A DNA stretch of 64,000 nucleotides from Leptospira koniambonensis. GTDB lineage: Bacteria > Spirochaetota > Leptospiria > Leptospirales > Leptospiraceae. This document shows positions 17,411 through 27,836 of this stretch, one piece after another. The stretch covers positions 992,001-1,056,000 of the forward strand of contig NZ_RQFY01000004.1 in assembly GCF_004769555.1 (NCBI RefSeq). Reading direction: 5' to 3'. Position 1 is the first letter of the stretch, and each line of letters opens with the position of its first letter. A program made the translations under genes and the position numbers. The notes under the pieces were generated by a model that had not been told where the DNA came from, made no database searches, and was given only the letters and a program-made list of their open reading frames with translations.

Positions 17411-17974
17411 TTGGCTGGCAAAAAGAAACAATCTGGCTACGATCATGGCGTAGGTGACTACGTCGTATATCCGATCCACGGGGTAGGTGAAATCACCGAA
17501 ATCTCCAAAAAGGTTATCCTGGGAAAGAAAAAAGAGTGCTACGTAATGGAAATCCAGGGTAGCAAGATGAAGGTGATGATCCCGGTCGATAAAGCAAAGC
17601 AGGTCGGAATTCGACCGATTATCGACAAGAAGGATATCAAGAAAGTTATCAATCTACTCAAGAAAGACGAGGTCGATACTGAAGAGGACTGGAAGATCAG
17701 GTACCAAAACAACCTGAACAAAATAAAGTCCGGATCGATCTTCGAAGTGGCGGATGTGTGCAGGAATTTATTCCGCAGGGCAAACGGTAAAGAACTGTCT
17801 ATCATGGAACGTAAATTGTACGAAAGTGCGTACAATCTAGTTAAGATGGAAGTCGCCCTAAGCAAAGGAGTTTCCCAAGAAGAAGCTGGGAACCTTGTGT
17901 CAGATGTTTTAGCTAGTACATTCGCTCCGGGAGAAAAAGTTCCCGTAGCAGCAGTCGACATAGACGAAGAATAG
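17411..17974 (+). CDS. carD: CarD-family RNA polymerase-binding regulator
   Basis: A 187-residue cytoplasmic protein. The N-terminal RNA-polymerase-interaction domain (about 9-65: [19 protein letters not shown], then [18 protein letters not shown]) is the Tudor-like fold that contacts the beta subunit. The helical C-terminal part with [15 protein letters not shown] and [19 protein letters not shown] is the CarD DNA-minor-groove domain, which stabilises open promoter complexes. The start is TTG at 17411; the protein context from MAGKKK suits it, and GGAAG lies about 13 bases upstream. It has its own promoter and is followed 41 bases later by the PIN-TRAM gene. Confidence 0.9.
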   Translation: MAGKKKQSGYDHGVGDYVVYPIHGVGEITEISKKVILGKKKECYVMEIQGSKMKVMIPVDKAKQVGIRPIIDKKDIKKVINLLKKDEVDTEEDWKIRYQNNLNKIKSGSIFEVADVCRNLFRRANGKELSIMERKLYESAYNLVKMEVALSKGVSQEEAGNLVSDVLASTFAPGEKVPVAAVDIDEE

Positions 17975-18015
17975 TTTCCGATAAAACTCGAATCTTATTT
18001 AAAAGGATTTGAGTT

Positions 18016-19275
18016 ATGGCGTATTTTTATAAAGGTCTAACGGCCGTCCTACTCTCCTTAGTGTCGTTCTTTGTAACGCAAAAACAGACTCAAGAGTTTG
18101 TATTCTCAGGCTCCAGTGCTGGGCTTGTACTCGTAATTTCTCTCGTACTTTTGTTCGGTGAAACTAAACTATTTCCAAAACTTCGCGGTGACGTTATTTT
18201 TTGTGTTGGAGTGGGAGCTCTATTGGGATTCTCACTTGCTTGGTTTATTGGAACTATCATCCGTTTCGAGGAATTGAATCTTGCATTGTACCTGATCCTA
18301 GGTCTTTTCGGAGCTAGAGCAGGTAAGTCTTTCGCAAAAGAACCTGGCCTTTCCATATTTGGAGGGGGCGGTGGAGGAACAGCTTCTCTAGTTGATCCGT
18401 TTGGCGTAGGCTCTATCGGTAAAGATGAAGTCAGAGACAAAATCCTAGATACTTCTGTTGTTATCGACGGAAGAATATTAGATATTGCTGATACACATTT
18501 TATCGATGGTCCTCTCATTCTTCCTAACTTCGTGTTAAGAGAGATCCAGCTTATTAGTGACTCTTCTGACCCAATTAAAAGAGCAAGAGGACGCCGTGGT
18601 TTGGAGATGTTGAACAAACTCCAAAGAAAAGGTTCCATTGAAGTTAAGATCACTTACAAAGATTATTCTGACACTAGAGAAGTTGATGCTAAGTTGATCA
18701 AACTTGCTAGAGACACCGGTGGAAAGATCGTAACTAACGATTTCAACTTGAACAAAGTTGCAGAACTCCAAGGAGTAAAAGTTCTTAACCTGAACACCTT
18801 GGCAAACGCATTAAAACCTGTTGTTCTTCCTGGCGAAGAATTGGCTATCCAAGTCATCAAAGAAGGAAAGGACGAAAACCAAGGTATCGGCTATTTAGAA
18901 GACGGAACCATGGTAGTGATAGAGAACGGCGGACATCTTGTTGGTAAAGAAGTGAAAGTTACTGTTACTTCTATCATCCAAACTGCTGCCGGAAAAATGA
19001 TATTCACTAAAGCTAACGGAAACAGCGGCTTTGATAAAGGTGAACGCGCCCCTGAAAAAGAAAACAGAGGTGGTAAGGGCGGAGAACGCGGAGAAGATCG
19101 TGGAAACAGATACGATCGTGGTGACCGAGGAAACGAGGAAAGAGGCAATCGTAAAGATTACCAAAACAAAAACCAGAACCGTGGCAATTACCAAGACAGA
19201 GGCGATAAAAACGAAGGTCGCGGAGATGATTTCGGAAATCGTAAAGACTTCCAAGATCAGCAACAACAGCAATAA
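18016..19275 (+). CDS. Membrane PIN-TRAM protein (YacL-like) with Arg/Gly-rich tail
   Basis: A 419-residue protein: four membrane helices (about 1-110), a Gly-rich linker, a PIN nuclease-like domain ([20 protein letters not shown] from about 138, with LPNFVLREI and [12 protein letters not shown] carrying the acidic residues), a TRAM RNA-binding domain (about 275-335) and a basic, low-complexity tail of about 80 residues rich in Arg, Gly, Asp and Asn that ends in Gln repeats. The first three parts match YacL-type proteins of Firmicutes and cyanobacteria. The tail is unusual and resembles RGG-type RNA-binding segments. A good RBS (AAGGA) precedes ATG. It is probably co-expressed with carD. Confidence 0.85.
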   Translation: MAYFYKGLTAVLLSLVSFFVTQKQTQEFVFSGSSAGLVLVISLVLLFGETKLFPKLRGDVIFCVGVGALLGFSLAWFIGTIIRFEELNLALYLILGLFGARAGKSFAKEPGLSIFGGGGGGTASLVDPFGVGSIGKDEVRDKILDTSVVIDGRILDIADTHFIDGPLILPNFVLREIQLISDSSDPIKRARGRRGLEMLNKLQRKGSIEVKITYKDYSDTREVDAKLIKLARDTGGKIVTNDFNLNKVAELQGVKVLNLNTLANALKPVVLPGEELAIQVIKEGKDENQGIGYLEDGTMVVIENGGHLVGKEVKVTVTSIIQTAAGKMIFTKANGNSGFDKGERAPEKENRGGKGGERGEDRGNRYDRGDRGNEERGNRKDYQNKNQNRGNYQDRGDKNEGRGDDFGNRKDFQDQQQQQ

Positions 19276-19298
19276 CCAGTCGCTAAAGTGACAGAATA

Positions 19299-19334
19299 CG
19301 GGTCGGATTAGGAATTGCCTTCAAATTCGACCCG
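19299..19334 (+). other. Stem-loop in the pckA leader
   Basis: Perfect 7-base arms CGGGTCG (19299-19305) and CGACCCG (19328-19334) enclose 22 bases. It lies after the PIN-TRAM stop and 65 bases before the pckA start. There is no T run, so it is a poor terminator; it may be a leader hairpin or an operator. Confidence 0.4.
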
Positions 19335-19399
19335 GTTCCGAATTGACGGTATCTTCCCCCGAAAAAAAATTGAAATACGATCTCAATAAGGAGAGCCAA

Positions 19400-20995
<1,596 letters not shown>

Positions 20996-21030
20996 GCTAA
21001 TCTCTAAAAAGTCGGATTGTTTTTTCCGGA

Positions 21031-21063
21031 GGAGTAAGTGGGATTTCCCCTTACTCCTTTTTT
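21031..21063 (+). terminator. Rho-independent terminator after pckA
   Basis: Stem GGAGTAAG (21031-21038) with CTTACTCC (21050-21057), an inner GGG/CCC pairing, then T6. It lies 35 bases downstream of the pckA stop. Confidence 0.88.
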
Positions 21064-21142
21064 ATGTCCTCATGGTGTCGGTAAGTTGTTGACAAACCGT
21101 TGTGCGGCGCATAATCATCATACAAACATAGGGATCAAAAGT

Positions 21143-21409
21143 ATGGAAAAGGAAATCAAAGAAGCACTGAATTTCGCGATCGGAGCGGCAAAAACCCTGA
21201 GGGAACAAGCGGACAGTATTCTTTTAAAAGTGGAAAAAGAATTTAAAGAGCTCTCCACAAAAGGTTCTCAAGACCAAAGCGACGTTGCAAACAATCTTAG
21301 AAAGTATATCGAAGACGCATTACGTTCTGTGGAAGGACTTGCTGGCCAAGTTAATTCTAAAGTAGAAGAAGCTAAAAAAGAATTCGGTAAGAAAAACTCT
21401 AACGATTAA
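21143..21409 (+). CDS. Small phasin-like helical protein
   Basis: An 88-residue, highly charged, almost wholly alpha-helical protein (MEKEIKEALNFAIGAAKTL, then heptad-like helices to VEEAKKEFGKK). Length and helix pattern resemble the phasin-related family that coats polyhydroxyalkanoate granules or acts as a small chaperone, but this is a low-information resemblance. The ATG at 21143 is chosen over one at 21038, which would lie within the pckA terminator. No clear partner gene is next to it. Confidence 0.6.
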   Translation: MEKEIKEALNFAIGAAKTLREQADSILLKVEKEFKELSTKGSQDQSDVANNLRKYIEDALRSVEGLAGQVNSKVEEAKKEFGKKNSND

Positions 21410-21463
21410 GATCTTATATCTTTTCGTTTATCCTTCCCCGCCTATCCAAATCAATCTATAAGA

Positions 21464-22180
21464 TTAAAGCCTGGGATCGTCCGATTCCAGGCCCAACCAT
21501 TTCGCCAATCTTTCCTTGAAAGAGATGGGAGGTGGACTTTCCATATCCAACTCGAAAGAAGTATTCCATAATGAGATATTCTGTTCGAATTTGATCTTTA
21601 GGATTTTAAGAATAGTTTCTCTTGAACTGGCAAACCATTCGGAAGAAGGGATCCCTTTTTCTGTCAGATAACCTTCTATTAGATCTATACTTCTATAATC
21701 AGAAGAAAGTGAAGAATAAGAAAAAGAATCATCTGCAAATTCTGAGAATACATTTTCCCATTCATCTGCAAAATTTCTTTCTTTGTTCCTACAATCGTAA
21801 GCCTGACAAATGGATGCACCGTAAAAGGAATAATTCTGGCTACGTGGATCTCCGGTGTAAACAGGATGGATCATACATCCAATTCTACTTCTGACTTTGA
21901 TCTCTGGAGAAGTTCCGCTCACTTCTTCTGTAAGCATTCCTAAAAAGGGACAATTATAGGTGAGTGGGTCCTTCTTGATAAAATTCTTTTCTGCTTCTTC
22001 TCTTACCTTTCTGAATTCAGCCATGGTATATGGTTTGGAGAAGTCCACGGATTTTTTGAAAGTTTCAGTTCTATCTTTTAATAGAGTTCTGAATTGGTCC
22101 GGTCTTAATTCTAGATTGAATAATCCGCAGCAGGCTCCACAAGAGAACGGAACGTCTGCGGAAGGTTGGCAAAGCCCCAC
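21464..22180 (-). CDS. Cys-cluster protein (YkgJ-like) coupled to the CHAT protease
   Basis: A 238-residue cytoplasmic protein with Cys motifs arranged as CGACCG (about 14-19), NCPFLG, GCMIHP and CQAYDC, a pattern like YkgJ-family zinc- or iron-sulfur-binding proteins. The rest is helical and acidic. The start codon is GTG at 22180, directly after the TAA of the CHAT gene with no gap, so translation is almost certainly coupled. Its role is unknown; a metal or redox sensor acting with the protease is one possibility. Confidence 0.65.
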   Translation of the reverse strand: MGLCQPSADVPFSCGACCGLFNLELRPDQFRTLLKDRTETFKKSVDFSKPYTMAEFRKVREEAEKNFIKKDPLTYNCPFLGMLTEEVSGTSPEIKVRSRIGCMIHPVYTGDPRSQNYSFYGASICQAYDCRNKERNFADEWENVFSEFADDSFSYSSLSSDYRSIDLIEGYLTEKGIPSSEWFASSRETILKILKIKFEQNISLWNTSFELDMESPPPISFKERLAKWLGLESDDPRL

Positions 22181-24019
22181 TTATAAACCGCCGTGAGGCA
22201 GATTCCCAGGCTTAGAAGGAAGAAATCCCAAGAATGAGAGTTCCAATTCTTTTGTTTCAGGATTTTCTACTATATTGCAGTTCAGAGGGAAGATCTGCAT
22301 TCTATCTTCGTGGAAAACGATCACCTTTCCCCTATACTTTTCGATCTGCTCTCCAATAAAATCTTGTTTGATCATTGGAGCAGCAACTAGAGAGGATTCG
22401 GATTTTATTCCACGGAAGAATAGATGATTATTTGAGTTAGTAGAAACTAAGAAGATACTGATCCTTTCTAATTCCTCTAACTCTGTCAGAAGGTTTTCAA
22501 AATAATACTGGAATGTGATCAGATATCCGTCTGCAGATTCTGGTTGGATCTGACCTTTGGAGTAAAGATCGATCCAATTGATCATCTTGGAGATGGTATC
22601 CTTATTCGCAAAAAGTATTTCAGGAAGATCTGTAACAACAGGAGTGATCTCTAATTTTCTGAAATCATGAAGGCATTGGAACATCAGTTCCCACCATCTC
22701 TCCGTATTATAAGCATCGTCAGGATTGTTCGGGATATATTTTCCTAAAGAGTGATTCTGGTGATCACTGAATAAGATCCCACCGATCACTTTTGAAAATT
22801 CCTCGAAAGCAAAGATCAAATGTTCCATCAATTGATAGGAAGTAAGTGATTCTTCTTTTTGTTTTTCAGTGAACTTATAATAAGACGCTGCGATTGGATT
22901 TGGATAAAACTTAAATATTAAAGAAGGGTTAATGATCTTATGGACCGGTTTACCTTTTGCAGGATCGGAAACCACTCTAATGACTGGCTGTCCATGTAAG
23001 CTATAATTGGTCCAAGTAAGATCGCTCGGATCGTAATTCCTTCTGGCATGTTCCTTTGCTAAATACAAGGACTCGCCAATACTTTTATCCGCGAATAAGT
23101 TCGTATAAAATTGGATCGTGAAATCGATCGTATTCTGATTGTCTGCGATCTCCCAGTTGGTCCCAATAAAACTTTTGATCCCGGACATCAAAAAGGATCC
23201 TGCAAAATTGTTCATTAGATCTGCGTTCAGATTTCGAGTAGCACTCTTGTTGGACTGGCAAGAGTTGGAGAACACCATATCTGTATTGAATCCAGAGTTT
23301 TTGATCTCTCTTGCTTTTAAGATCTTTCCTTCTGAGATCAGCCATCCGTTTTCTAAAGGATCATCAGAGAAGTAAAGATGTCCCGAGTAATGGATGATAT
23401 TCTTTCCTTTGATGAGAGAAAGAAGTTTTAATTTAGTAACTTGGCGTCCGCCTATGAATTCGATCTCTAATCTGGAACTTGGTACCTTCTCACTTAGAAC
23501 CCTAAAGATCTGTTCTCCTTCTTTCTGAGCCCATTCTAGATCCTCTGTTGGATCTGCGATAATGAGCATACGGAGTTTTTCTTTCTCTTTGAAGGCGCCG
23601 CTACTAGATTCTCCTCTTACAGTTTTTCCTATATAGAATTTGTCTGAGAGAAAACAAGTACCATCATGCAGGAGCTCCCATGGGATCACTCCTAACTTAG
23701 GATCTATATTAAAGTGAAGATATTTTTCAGTAGTAAGTCTTAACTTTTCTTGGATGGCCGCAGGAAAAAACTGATCGTAGAAAGTTTCTCCCAGGATCTT
23801 TAGATCATGCAGAATATCAGTTTCTAGAGTTGGGGTTTGTGCGGATTTTTGGTGGATCGCAACGGAAACACGAACTAAGTTTTCGATTTCCTTAATATAC
23901 TCTAAAATTAGATCTTCATCCATTGTGGACTGAAGATGTGATTCTGATCCGCTGCCGGAACTATCCAGAATATTGAATACGTTTACGGCACCGACTCTGT
24001 CTATGATTAGGTTCAGCAT
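22181..24019 (-). CDS. CHAT-domain cysteine protease
   Basis: A 612-residue protein with a caspase-like CHAT domain (about 100-340). The catalytic dyad is visible: H214 in IIHYSGH and C254 in FSNSC, with the upstream IPWELLHDG and downstream ASG-type helix ([20 protein letters not shown]) and [10 protein letters not shown] that end such domains. The C-terminal 260 residues are a helical/mixed region I do not recognise, possibly for target recognition. No signal or membrane span. It is third in a minus-strand unit after a sigma factor and a candidate sigma-control protein, which are plausible proteolysis targets. Confidence 0.85.
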   Translation of the reverse strand: MLNLIIDRVGAVNVFNILDSSGSGSESHLQSTMDEDLILEYIKEIENLVRVSVAIHQKSAQTPTLETDILHDLKILGETFYDQFFPAAIQEKLRLTTEKYLHFNIDPKLGVIPWELLHDGTCFLSDKFYIGKTVRGESSSGAFKEKEKLRMLIIADPTEDLEWAQKEGEQIFRVLSEKVPSSRLEIEFIGGRQVTKLKLLSLIKGKNIIHYSGHLYFSDDPLENGWLISEGKILKAREIKNSGFNTDMVFSNSCQSNKSATRNLNADLMNNFAGSFLMSGIKSFIGTNWEIADNQNTIDFTIQFYTNLFADKSIGESLYLAKEHARRNYDPSDLTWTNYSLHGQPVIRVVSDPAKGKPVHKIINPSLIFKFYPNPIAASYYKFTEKQKEESLTSYQLMEHLIFAFEEFSKVIGGILFSDHQNHSLGKYIPNNPDDAYNTERWWELMFQCLHDFRKLEITPVVTDLPEILFANKDTISKMINWIDLYSKGQIQPESADGYLITFQYYFENLLTELEELERISIFLVSTNSNNHLFFRGIKSESSLVAAPMIKQDFIGEQIEKYRGKVIVFHEDRMQIFPLNCNIVENPETKELELSFLGFLPSKPGNLPHGGL

Positions 24020-24043
24020 TTGATCTAAAAACTGCGCCTAAGA

Positions 24044-24081
24044 AGTTTCCTCGCCGTGACATAAGAGTCAGGAAGGAAACT
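24044..24081 (-). other. Inverted repeat between the control-protein and CHAT genes
   Basis: Perfect 8-base arms AGTTTCCT (24044-24051) and AGGAAACT (24074-24081) with a 22-base loop lie in the 75-base gap. It could form an mRNA hairpin just before CHAT translation. No T run, so not a typical terminator. Confidence 0.35.
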
Positions 24082-24094
24082 GGTTACAACGCTC

Positions 24095-24835
24095 TTAATC
24101 CAAAAGGATAAAGAGATCTATGGATTTAGACAAGTCTTTTCCCTGAAACTCTACTGTGTACTTTCCTTCTCTCAATCCGGAGAAATTAGTGATCCCTTCG
24201 GAGTTGAATTGGTTAGAAAGTATAAATCTTCCGTCCTTAGAAAGATTAACTCGTTGGAAATCTTCCGGTCTTGGACATTCGATTTTGACACTTAAGTAAG
24301 CGGTTTCGTCGGTTTCTTGTACGACTTGGTAAGTAAACTTGCAGTCCTTATCCATTTTTTCTTCAAATACAATGAACTCTGAAGAAGAAGGCGATTTTGC
24401 TACTGCAGAACGCATAGCAGGCGCATAATCTACACGAGTATTGATCTGAAGAGTTTCAATCAGGCTTCCGAAAAGTTGTGCTCCGGATTTTCCTAATTTA
24501 ACTACGATAGATTCTTTTCCCTGTGCCTTACGGGCTAATTCCATTTCCACATATCTTTTCAGATATTCAGGAAAAGGTTTAACCTGCCAGCCTTCGTTTA
24601 GTTCGGCCTTATTCAGATCCAGATCCTCTTGGAAGGATTGGAAAGAATGTGTACGTGAAGCTGAATCGAAGTAGGACTCACCGGCAGCTTTTAGACTAGC
24701 CTGAAGAGCTTCTTCCATTCTAATAAGTTCGTTTTGTAGTTCGGTGTCTTTTTCTAGTTTAGTCAGAACTTCAGGTTTCCCTTCAAATAGTGACTGGATT
24801 ATTTCTGGCACCGAGTTTTCGCGGTTGGATTCCAT
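24095..24835 (-). CDS. Candidate sigma-control (anti-sigma-like) protein of the CHAT unit
   Basis: A 246-residue soluble protein. The N-terminal half is helical and charged ([19 protein letters not shown] onward). The middle ([27 protein letters not shown]) leads into a beta-rich region with [20 protein letters not shown]. The C-terminus ([26 protein letters not shown]) looks like a small carboxypeptidase-regulatory-like beta sandwich. It has no zinc-finger motif and no membrane helix. The ATG at 24835 is preferred to the TTG at 24853 because GGAGA lies before it. It sits between a sigma factor and the protease, the usual place for an anti-sigma factor. Function is inferred from position only. 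Confidence 0.5.
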   Translation of the reverse strand: MESNRENSVPEIIQSLFEGKPEVLTKLEKDTELQNELIRMEEALQASLKAAGESYFDSASRTHSFQSFQEDLDLNKAELNEGWQVKPFPEYLKRYVEMELARKAQGKESIVVKLGKSGAQLFGSLIETLQINTRVDYAPAMRSAVAKSPSSSEFIVFEEKMDKDCKFTYQVVQETDETAYLSVKIECPRPEDFQRVNLSKDGRFILSNQFNSEGITNFSGLREGKYTVEFQGKDLSKSIDLFILLD

Positions 24836-24874
24836 TTGAGTAAGATTCTCCAATAGGTTTTAAGACGATTCTTT

Positions 24875-25780
24875 CTACTCAGACAATTCCGAAAATTTGA
24901 GTTTTTTTTGTATTTTTTCGATCAATCTGAGTAATGTAACGCTCACATTTCCCTCGGTTATCCCTAAAAGGTCAGCAACCTCTCTATACGGGGTCCTTGC
25001 CAGGAAATGGCCTTTTTTGCGCTTTTCTAATAGTTTTTTGCGTTGTTCGTATTTCTTCTTTAATGCTTGGGAAGTTTTATCTATTTCTTGAGGGAGTAAG
25101 GGAGCTTTCTTAACAGTTACGGTCTGCTTTTCTTTCAGCTCTAGAATATTTAAATATAGAGACGTAATCTTGTCTTCCATACGGATATTCTCTTCTTCCC
25201 GCTTGGAAAGTTCAGAGCGAAGTCCCAAAATTTTCTTTTTAATTTCTTCTATACCCAGATTTGTTTTTTCGATCAGGAATTGGATCTCTTCCTCGTCTAG
25301 GTTGAGGTAATATATATATGAAAGTTTGAAAATGACTCTCTTTTCTACACCTATCTCCCCCAACACTTGGTGGAAATGTTTGGTCAGCTCCTGAGCTTCT
25401 TCAATTAAATCAGGGCGAAGATCCGGTTCGTCTTCGATTGTTGCGTATTCTTTTCCTTCCTTGTTGATCTTTCCAAGGTTGGTCATCTTCAGCTCTCGTT
25501 TGGTTCTCTGCCAATCGATGAGCATATTACGTAGAACGGAATAGAACCATGTTCTAAAACTAGATTTACCTTTGAAGCTAGAGAATCTTGCTCCGGTTTT
25601 CAGTCTTTCGAACGCGTATAAGAAGAAGTCTCCGGCGTCATCTTCACTTAGGTGAAAGATCTTCATCGGGAAATTGTAAATATCTTCGGAATAAGACTCG
25701 AAGAATAACTTGAGAGCGGCCTCGTCTCCTTCCCCGCAACGGGTAACTAGGTCGAGGGTTTTATCCTTTGACAAATTCAT
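24875..25780 (-). CDS. Sigma-70-family factor with a coiled-coil insert
   Basis: A 301-residue sigma factor of ECF-like build. Region 2 is at about 1-95 ([22 protein letters not shown], then [19 protein letters not shown]) and a region-4 helix-turn-helix at about 255-295 ([28 protein letters not shown]). Between them lies an extra 100-residue, Glu/Lys-rich coiled-coil (about 155-250) that standard ECF factors lack. It leads the minus-strand unit, 21 bases before the annotated TTG alternative of the next gene, and diverges from the M23 peptidase over only 34 bases. It probably directs the unit or an envelope-stress regulon. Confidence 0.82.
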   Translation of the reverse strand: MNLSKDKTLDLVTRCGEGDEAALKLFFESYSEDIYNFPMKIFHLSEDDAGDFFLYAFERLKTGARFSSFKGKSSFRTWFYSVLRNMLIDWQRTKRELKMTNLGKINKEGKEYATIEDEPDLRPDLIEEAQELTKHFHQVLGEIGVEKRVIFKLSYIYYLNLDEEEIQFLIEKTNLGIEEIKKKILGLRSELSKREEENIRMEDKITSLYLNILELKEKQTVTVKKAPLLPQEIDKTSQALKKKYEQRKKLLEKRKKGHFLARTPYREVADLLGITEGNVSVTLLRLIEKIQKKLKFSELSE

Positions 25781-25814
25781 TCTTTATGTAACCTTGCACC
25801 TGAGAGCCAACGAT

Positions 25815-26723
25815 ATGAGACGTAGTATATCCCTCGGAATTATCTTGGCCGCGCTCCATCTAAGCACCTTTGCGCAAAACGATAAAGTAATAAATTTTCT
25901 TTTCCCGGTGAAAACCGACGGAATCGAGAATAAGGTCACCTCGGTGTTCGGAGAATCCAGGGGGGACCATTTTCACAACGGAATGGACATCGCTTCGACT
26001 GGAGAACCGGTTTTGGCGATGGCAGAGGGAAAGATCCTCTATTCACGGTTTGGCGAAGACGATCCTTTCGGGGAAGAATTCGGAACTGGAAATTCTGTTT
26101 GGTTAGATCACGGAAATGGGACGTATTCTTCCTATTACCATTTGAAAGACGGACGACTTCCAGGTTTATTAGAAGAGCGTCTAGTCGCCGGCGGAGAAAA
26201 GATCGCTTACACCGGAAACACCGGTCATTCCAGCGGCGCCCACCTCCATTTCGTCTTACTTAAAGACTTTGGAAAGACCATCCAAGACCCTATGAAGGTT
26301 TTGCCTATCGTGGAAGATGAAAATCCTCCAGTGATCGGAAATTTACTCATTCATCAAGATGAATACAAATATAGCCAGATAAACGACGGAGATAATATTA
26401 ATATTTCTCGCGCGTTTCCAGTTACTGTCGGAATCCAAGACGCAGGAAAAAAATCGGGCCAGAGAAGAGGAGTTTCTCAGATCCAAGTTTCCTTGAACGG
26501 ACAATTATTGAAGAAGGCAAGCTTCTCCAATCTACATTACGAAAAAGGAGAATGGAAAAATTCAGAAGGGTTTCCATTTTCAGATCTTTATTTTAAAGAT
26601 CAATACTTAGTAGGTAATTTGGATTTTCGTAATGGAGAAAATATGATCAAGGTTTTGGCCTGGGACTTCAGACAAAATCTTACCGAAAAAACATTTACAT
26701 TCTACGTAAACCGTATCCGTTAA
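25815..26723 (+). CDS. Secreted M23 (LytM-like) peptidase
   Basis: A 302-residue exported protein with a signal peptide (about 1-20, ending STFAQ). The LytM domain keeps its zinc and catalytic histidines: H54 and D58 in HNGMD, H109, and HLH at 143-145 (GAHLHF). A C-terminal beta domain follows. It should cut peptidoglycan cross-links or act as an amidase activator. The ATG at 25815 is chosen, since the upstream part of the frame overlaps the divergent sigma gene and is not signal-like. Confidence 0.88.
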   Translation: MRRSISLGIILAALHLSTFAQNDKVINFLFPVKTDGIENKVTSVFGESRGDHFHNGMDIASTGEPVLAMAEGKILYSRFGEDDPFGEEFGTGNSVWLDHGNGTYSSYYHLKDGRLPGLLEERLVAGGEKIAYTGNTGHSSGAHLHFVLLKDFGKTIQDPMKVLPIVEDENPPVIGNLLIHQDEYKYSQINDGDNINISRAFPVTVGIQDAGKKSGQRRGVSQIQVSLNGQLLKKASFSNLHYEKGEWKNSEGFPFSDLYFKDQYLVGNLDFRNGENMIKVLAWDFRQNLTEKTFTFYVNRIR

Positions 26724-26872
26724 TTTCTTTCTAAATTATTGTCCGGAATCTAATTTCTCATCCTATTCTTAGGGAAGGGTAAAATTAGTATTGTGAAAAC
26801 GATCAAATCGTTCTTCAATAGATTCCCTTTCTAAAAATTTATACCGATTTTAAAAATCAAAAGGAGAATCCT

Positions 26873-27673
26873 GTGAACGAACTTAGTATTTCGAAACTTT
26901 CGGAATTCAATTGGAAAAAAATAGCAATATATACTGCTGCGATCGTATTCATTTTAACTGCTAATCCTTTGAAATGTATTAGCTCCGGTCATCGTGGAGT
27001 TGTAAGTACATTCGGTGCGGTATCTGATAGAGTTTTGGGAGAAGGTTTGAATGTAATCGTTCCTTTTACCCAATCAGTTCATTCAATCGATGTTAGATTA
27101 CAAAAGACAGATGTGAATTCAAGTGCACCTTCTAAAGACCTGCAAGAGATCCATACAAGGATCACTTTGACCTATCACTTGATCCCGCAGAGTGTGAATA
27201 AGTTATACCAAGAGATCGGATTGTCTTATGAGGATACTATAGTAGCTCCAGCTGTTTTGGAAACGATGAAACATGTTACTGCTCAATTCACAGCTTCCGA
27301 ACTCGTAACTAAAAGAGATGAGGTTGCTACTCAGATCCAAGATTCCTTAAGGGCGAAACTTACCAAGTTCTATATACAGATCGATGAAGTGTCTATGAAG
27401 GATTTTGAATTTTCCAAAACATTCTCCGACTCTATTGAATTGAAGCAGAAGGCAGAGCAAGATGCATTGCGTGCAAAAAATGAATTAGAAAGGGTTAAAG
27501 TAGAGGCAGAACAAAGGGTGGCGGAAGCAAGAGCGGAGGCTGAGGCTTTACGTTTAAAAAGCCAACAACTGACTCCGTTGATGGTAGAAATGGAAAGGAT
27601 CAAAAAATGGGATGGTAAATACCCTGATACTTATATGGGTTCAGGAGCAAATACATTATTCCAAATTAAATAG
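26873..27673 (+). CDS. Prohibitin-like SPFH/band 7 membrane protein
   Basis: A 266-residue protein with an N-terminal membrane anchor (about 15-35) and an SPFH domain (GHRGVVSTFGAVSDRVLGEGLNVIVPF, then IDVRLQK), followed by a coiled-coil with repeated Ala/Glu (ERVKVEAEQRVAEARAEAEA). Prohibitin-type proteins form ring-like microdomains that guard membrane proteases such as FtsH; no protease gene is adjacent here. GTG start at 26873 supported by AAGGAG at an 8-base spacing. A hairpin follows the stop. Confidence 0.87.
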   Translation: MNELSISKLSEFNWKKIAIYTAAIVFILTANPLKCISSGHRGVVSTFGAVSDRVLGEGLNVIVPFTQSVHSIDVRLQKTDVNSSAPSKDLQEIHTRITLTYHLIPQSVNKLYQEIGLSYEDTIVAPAVLETMKHVTAQFTASELVTKRDEVATQIQDSLRAKLTKFYIQIDEVSMKDFEFSKTFSDSIELKQKAEQDALRAKNELERVKVEAEQRVAEARAEAEALRLKSQQLTPLMVEMERIKKWDGKYPDTYMGSGANTLFQIK

Positions 27674-27683
27674 ATTTTTTATA

Positions 27684-27706
27684 AGAGCCGATCTGGAATC
27701 GGCTCT
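27684..27706 (+). terminator. Hairpin after the prohibitin-like gene
   Basis: Perfect 9-base arms AGAGCCGAT and ATCGGCTCT around a CTGGA loop, 10 bases after the stop. The downstream T run is weak (ATCCACTTTCTTT), so it is a likely but imperfect terminator. Confidence 0.6.
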
Positions 27707-27836
27707 ATCCACTTTCTTTCAAAAGCATAATATTCCATTTTTCAAAAATTCATACCGACATTATTCGTTTGTTGCAGAAGCAATATAACATCCGTCTTAT
27801 AGGTCATTCAGGCTTAGCTTGCAAAGGGTTACTCTT

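Noticed and set aside
18895..19272. Minus-strand open frame opposite the PIN-TRAM tail
   Set aside because: The Ser/Val-rich composition is the complement of the repetitive tail, with no independent signal.
24095..24835. Classical zinc-finger (HC2) anti-sigma factor
   Set aside because: The HxxxCxxC motif and membrane helix of that family are absent; only gene position suggests sigma control.
21464..25780. A type III-E CRISPR system
   Set aside because: The CHAT/sigma logic is similar but there is no repeat array, no gRAMP effector and no TPR-CHAT fusion.
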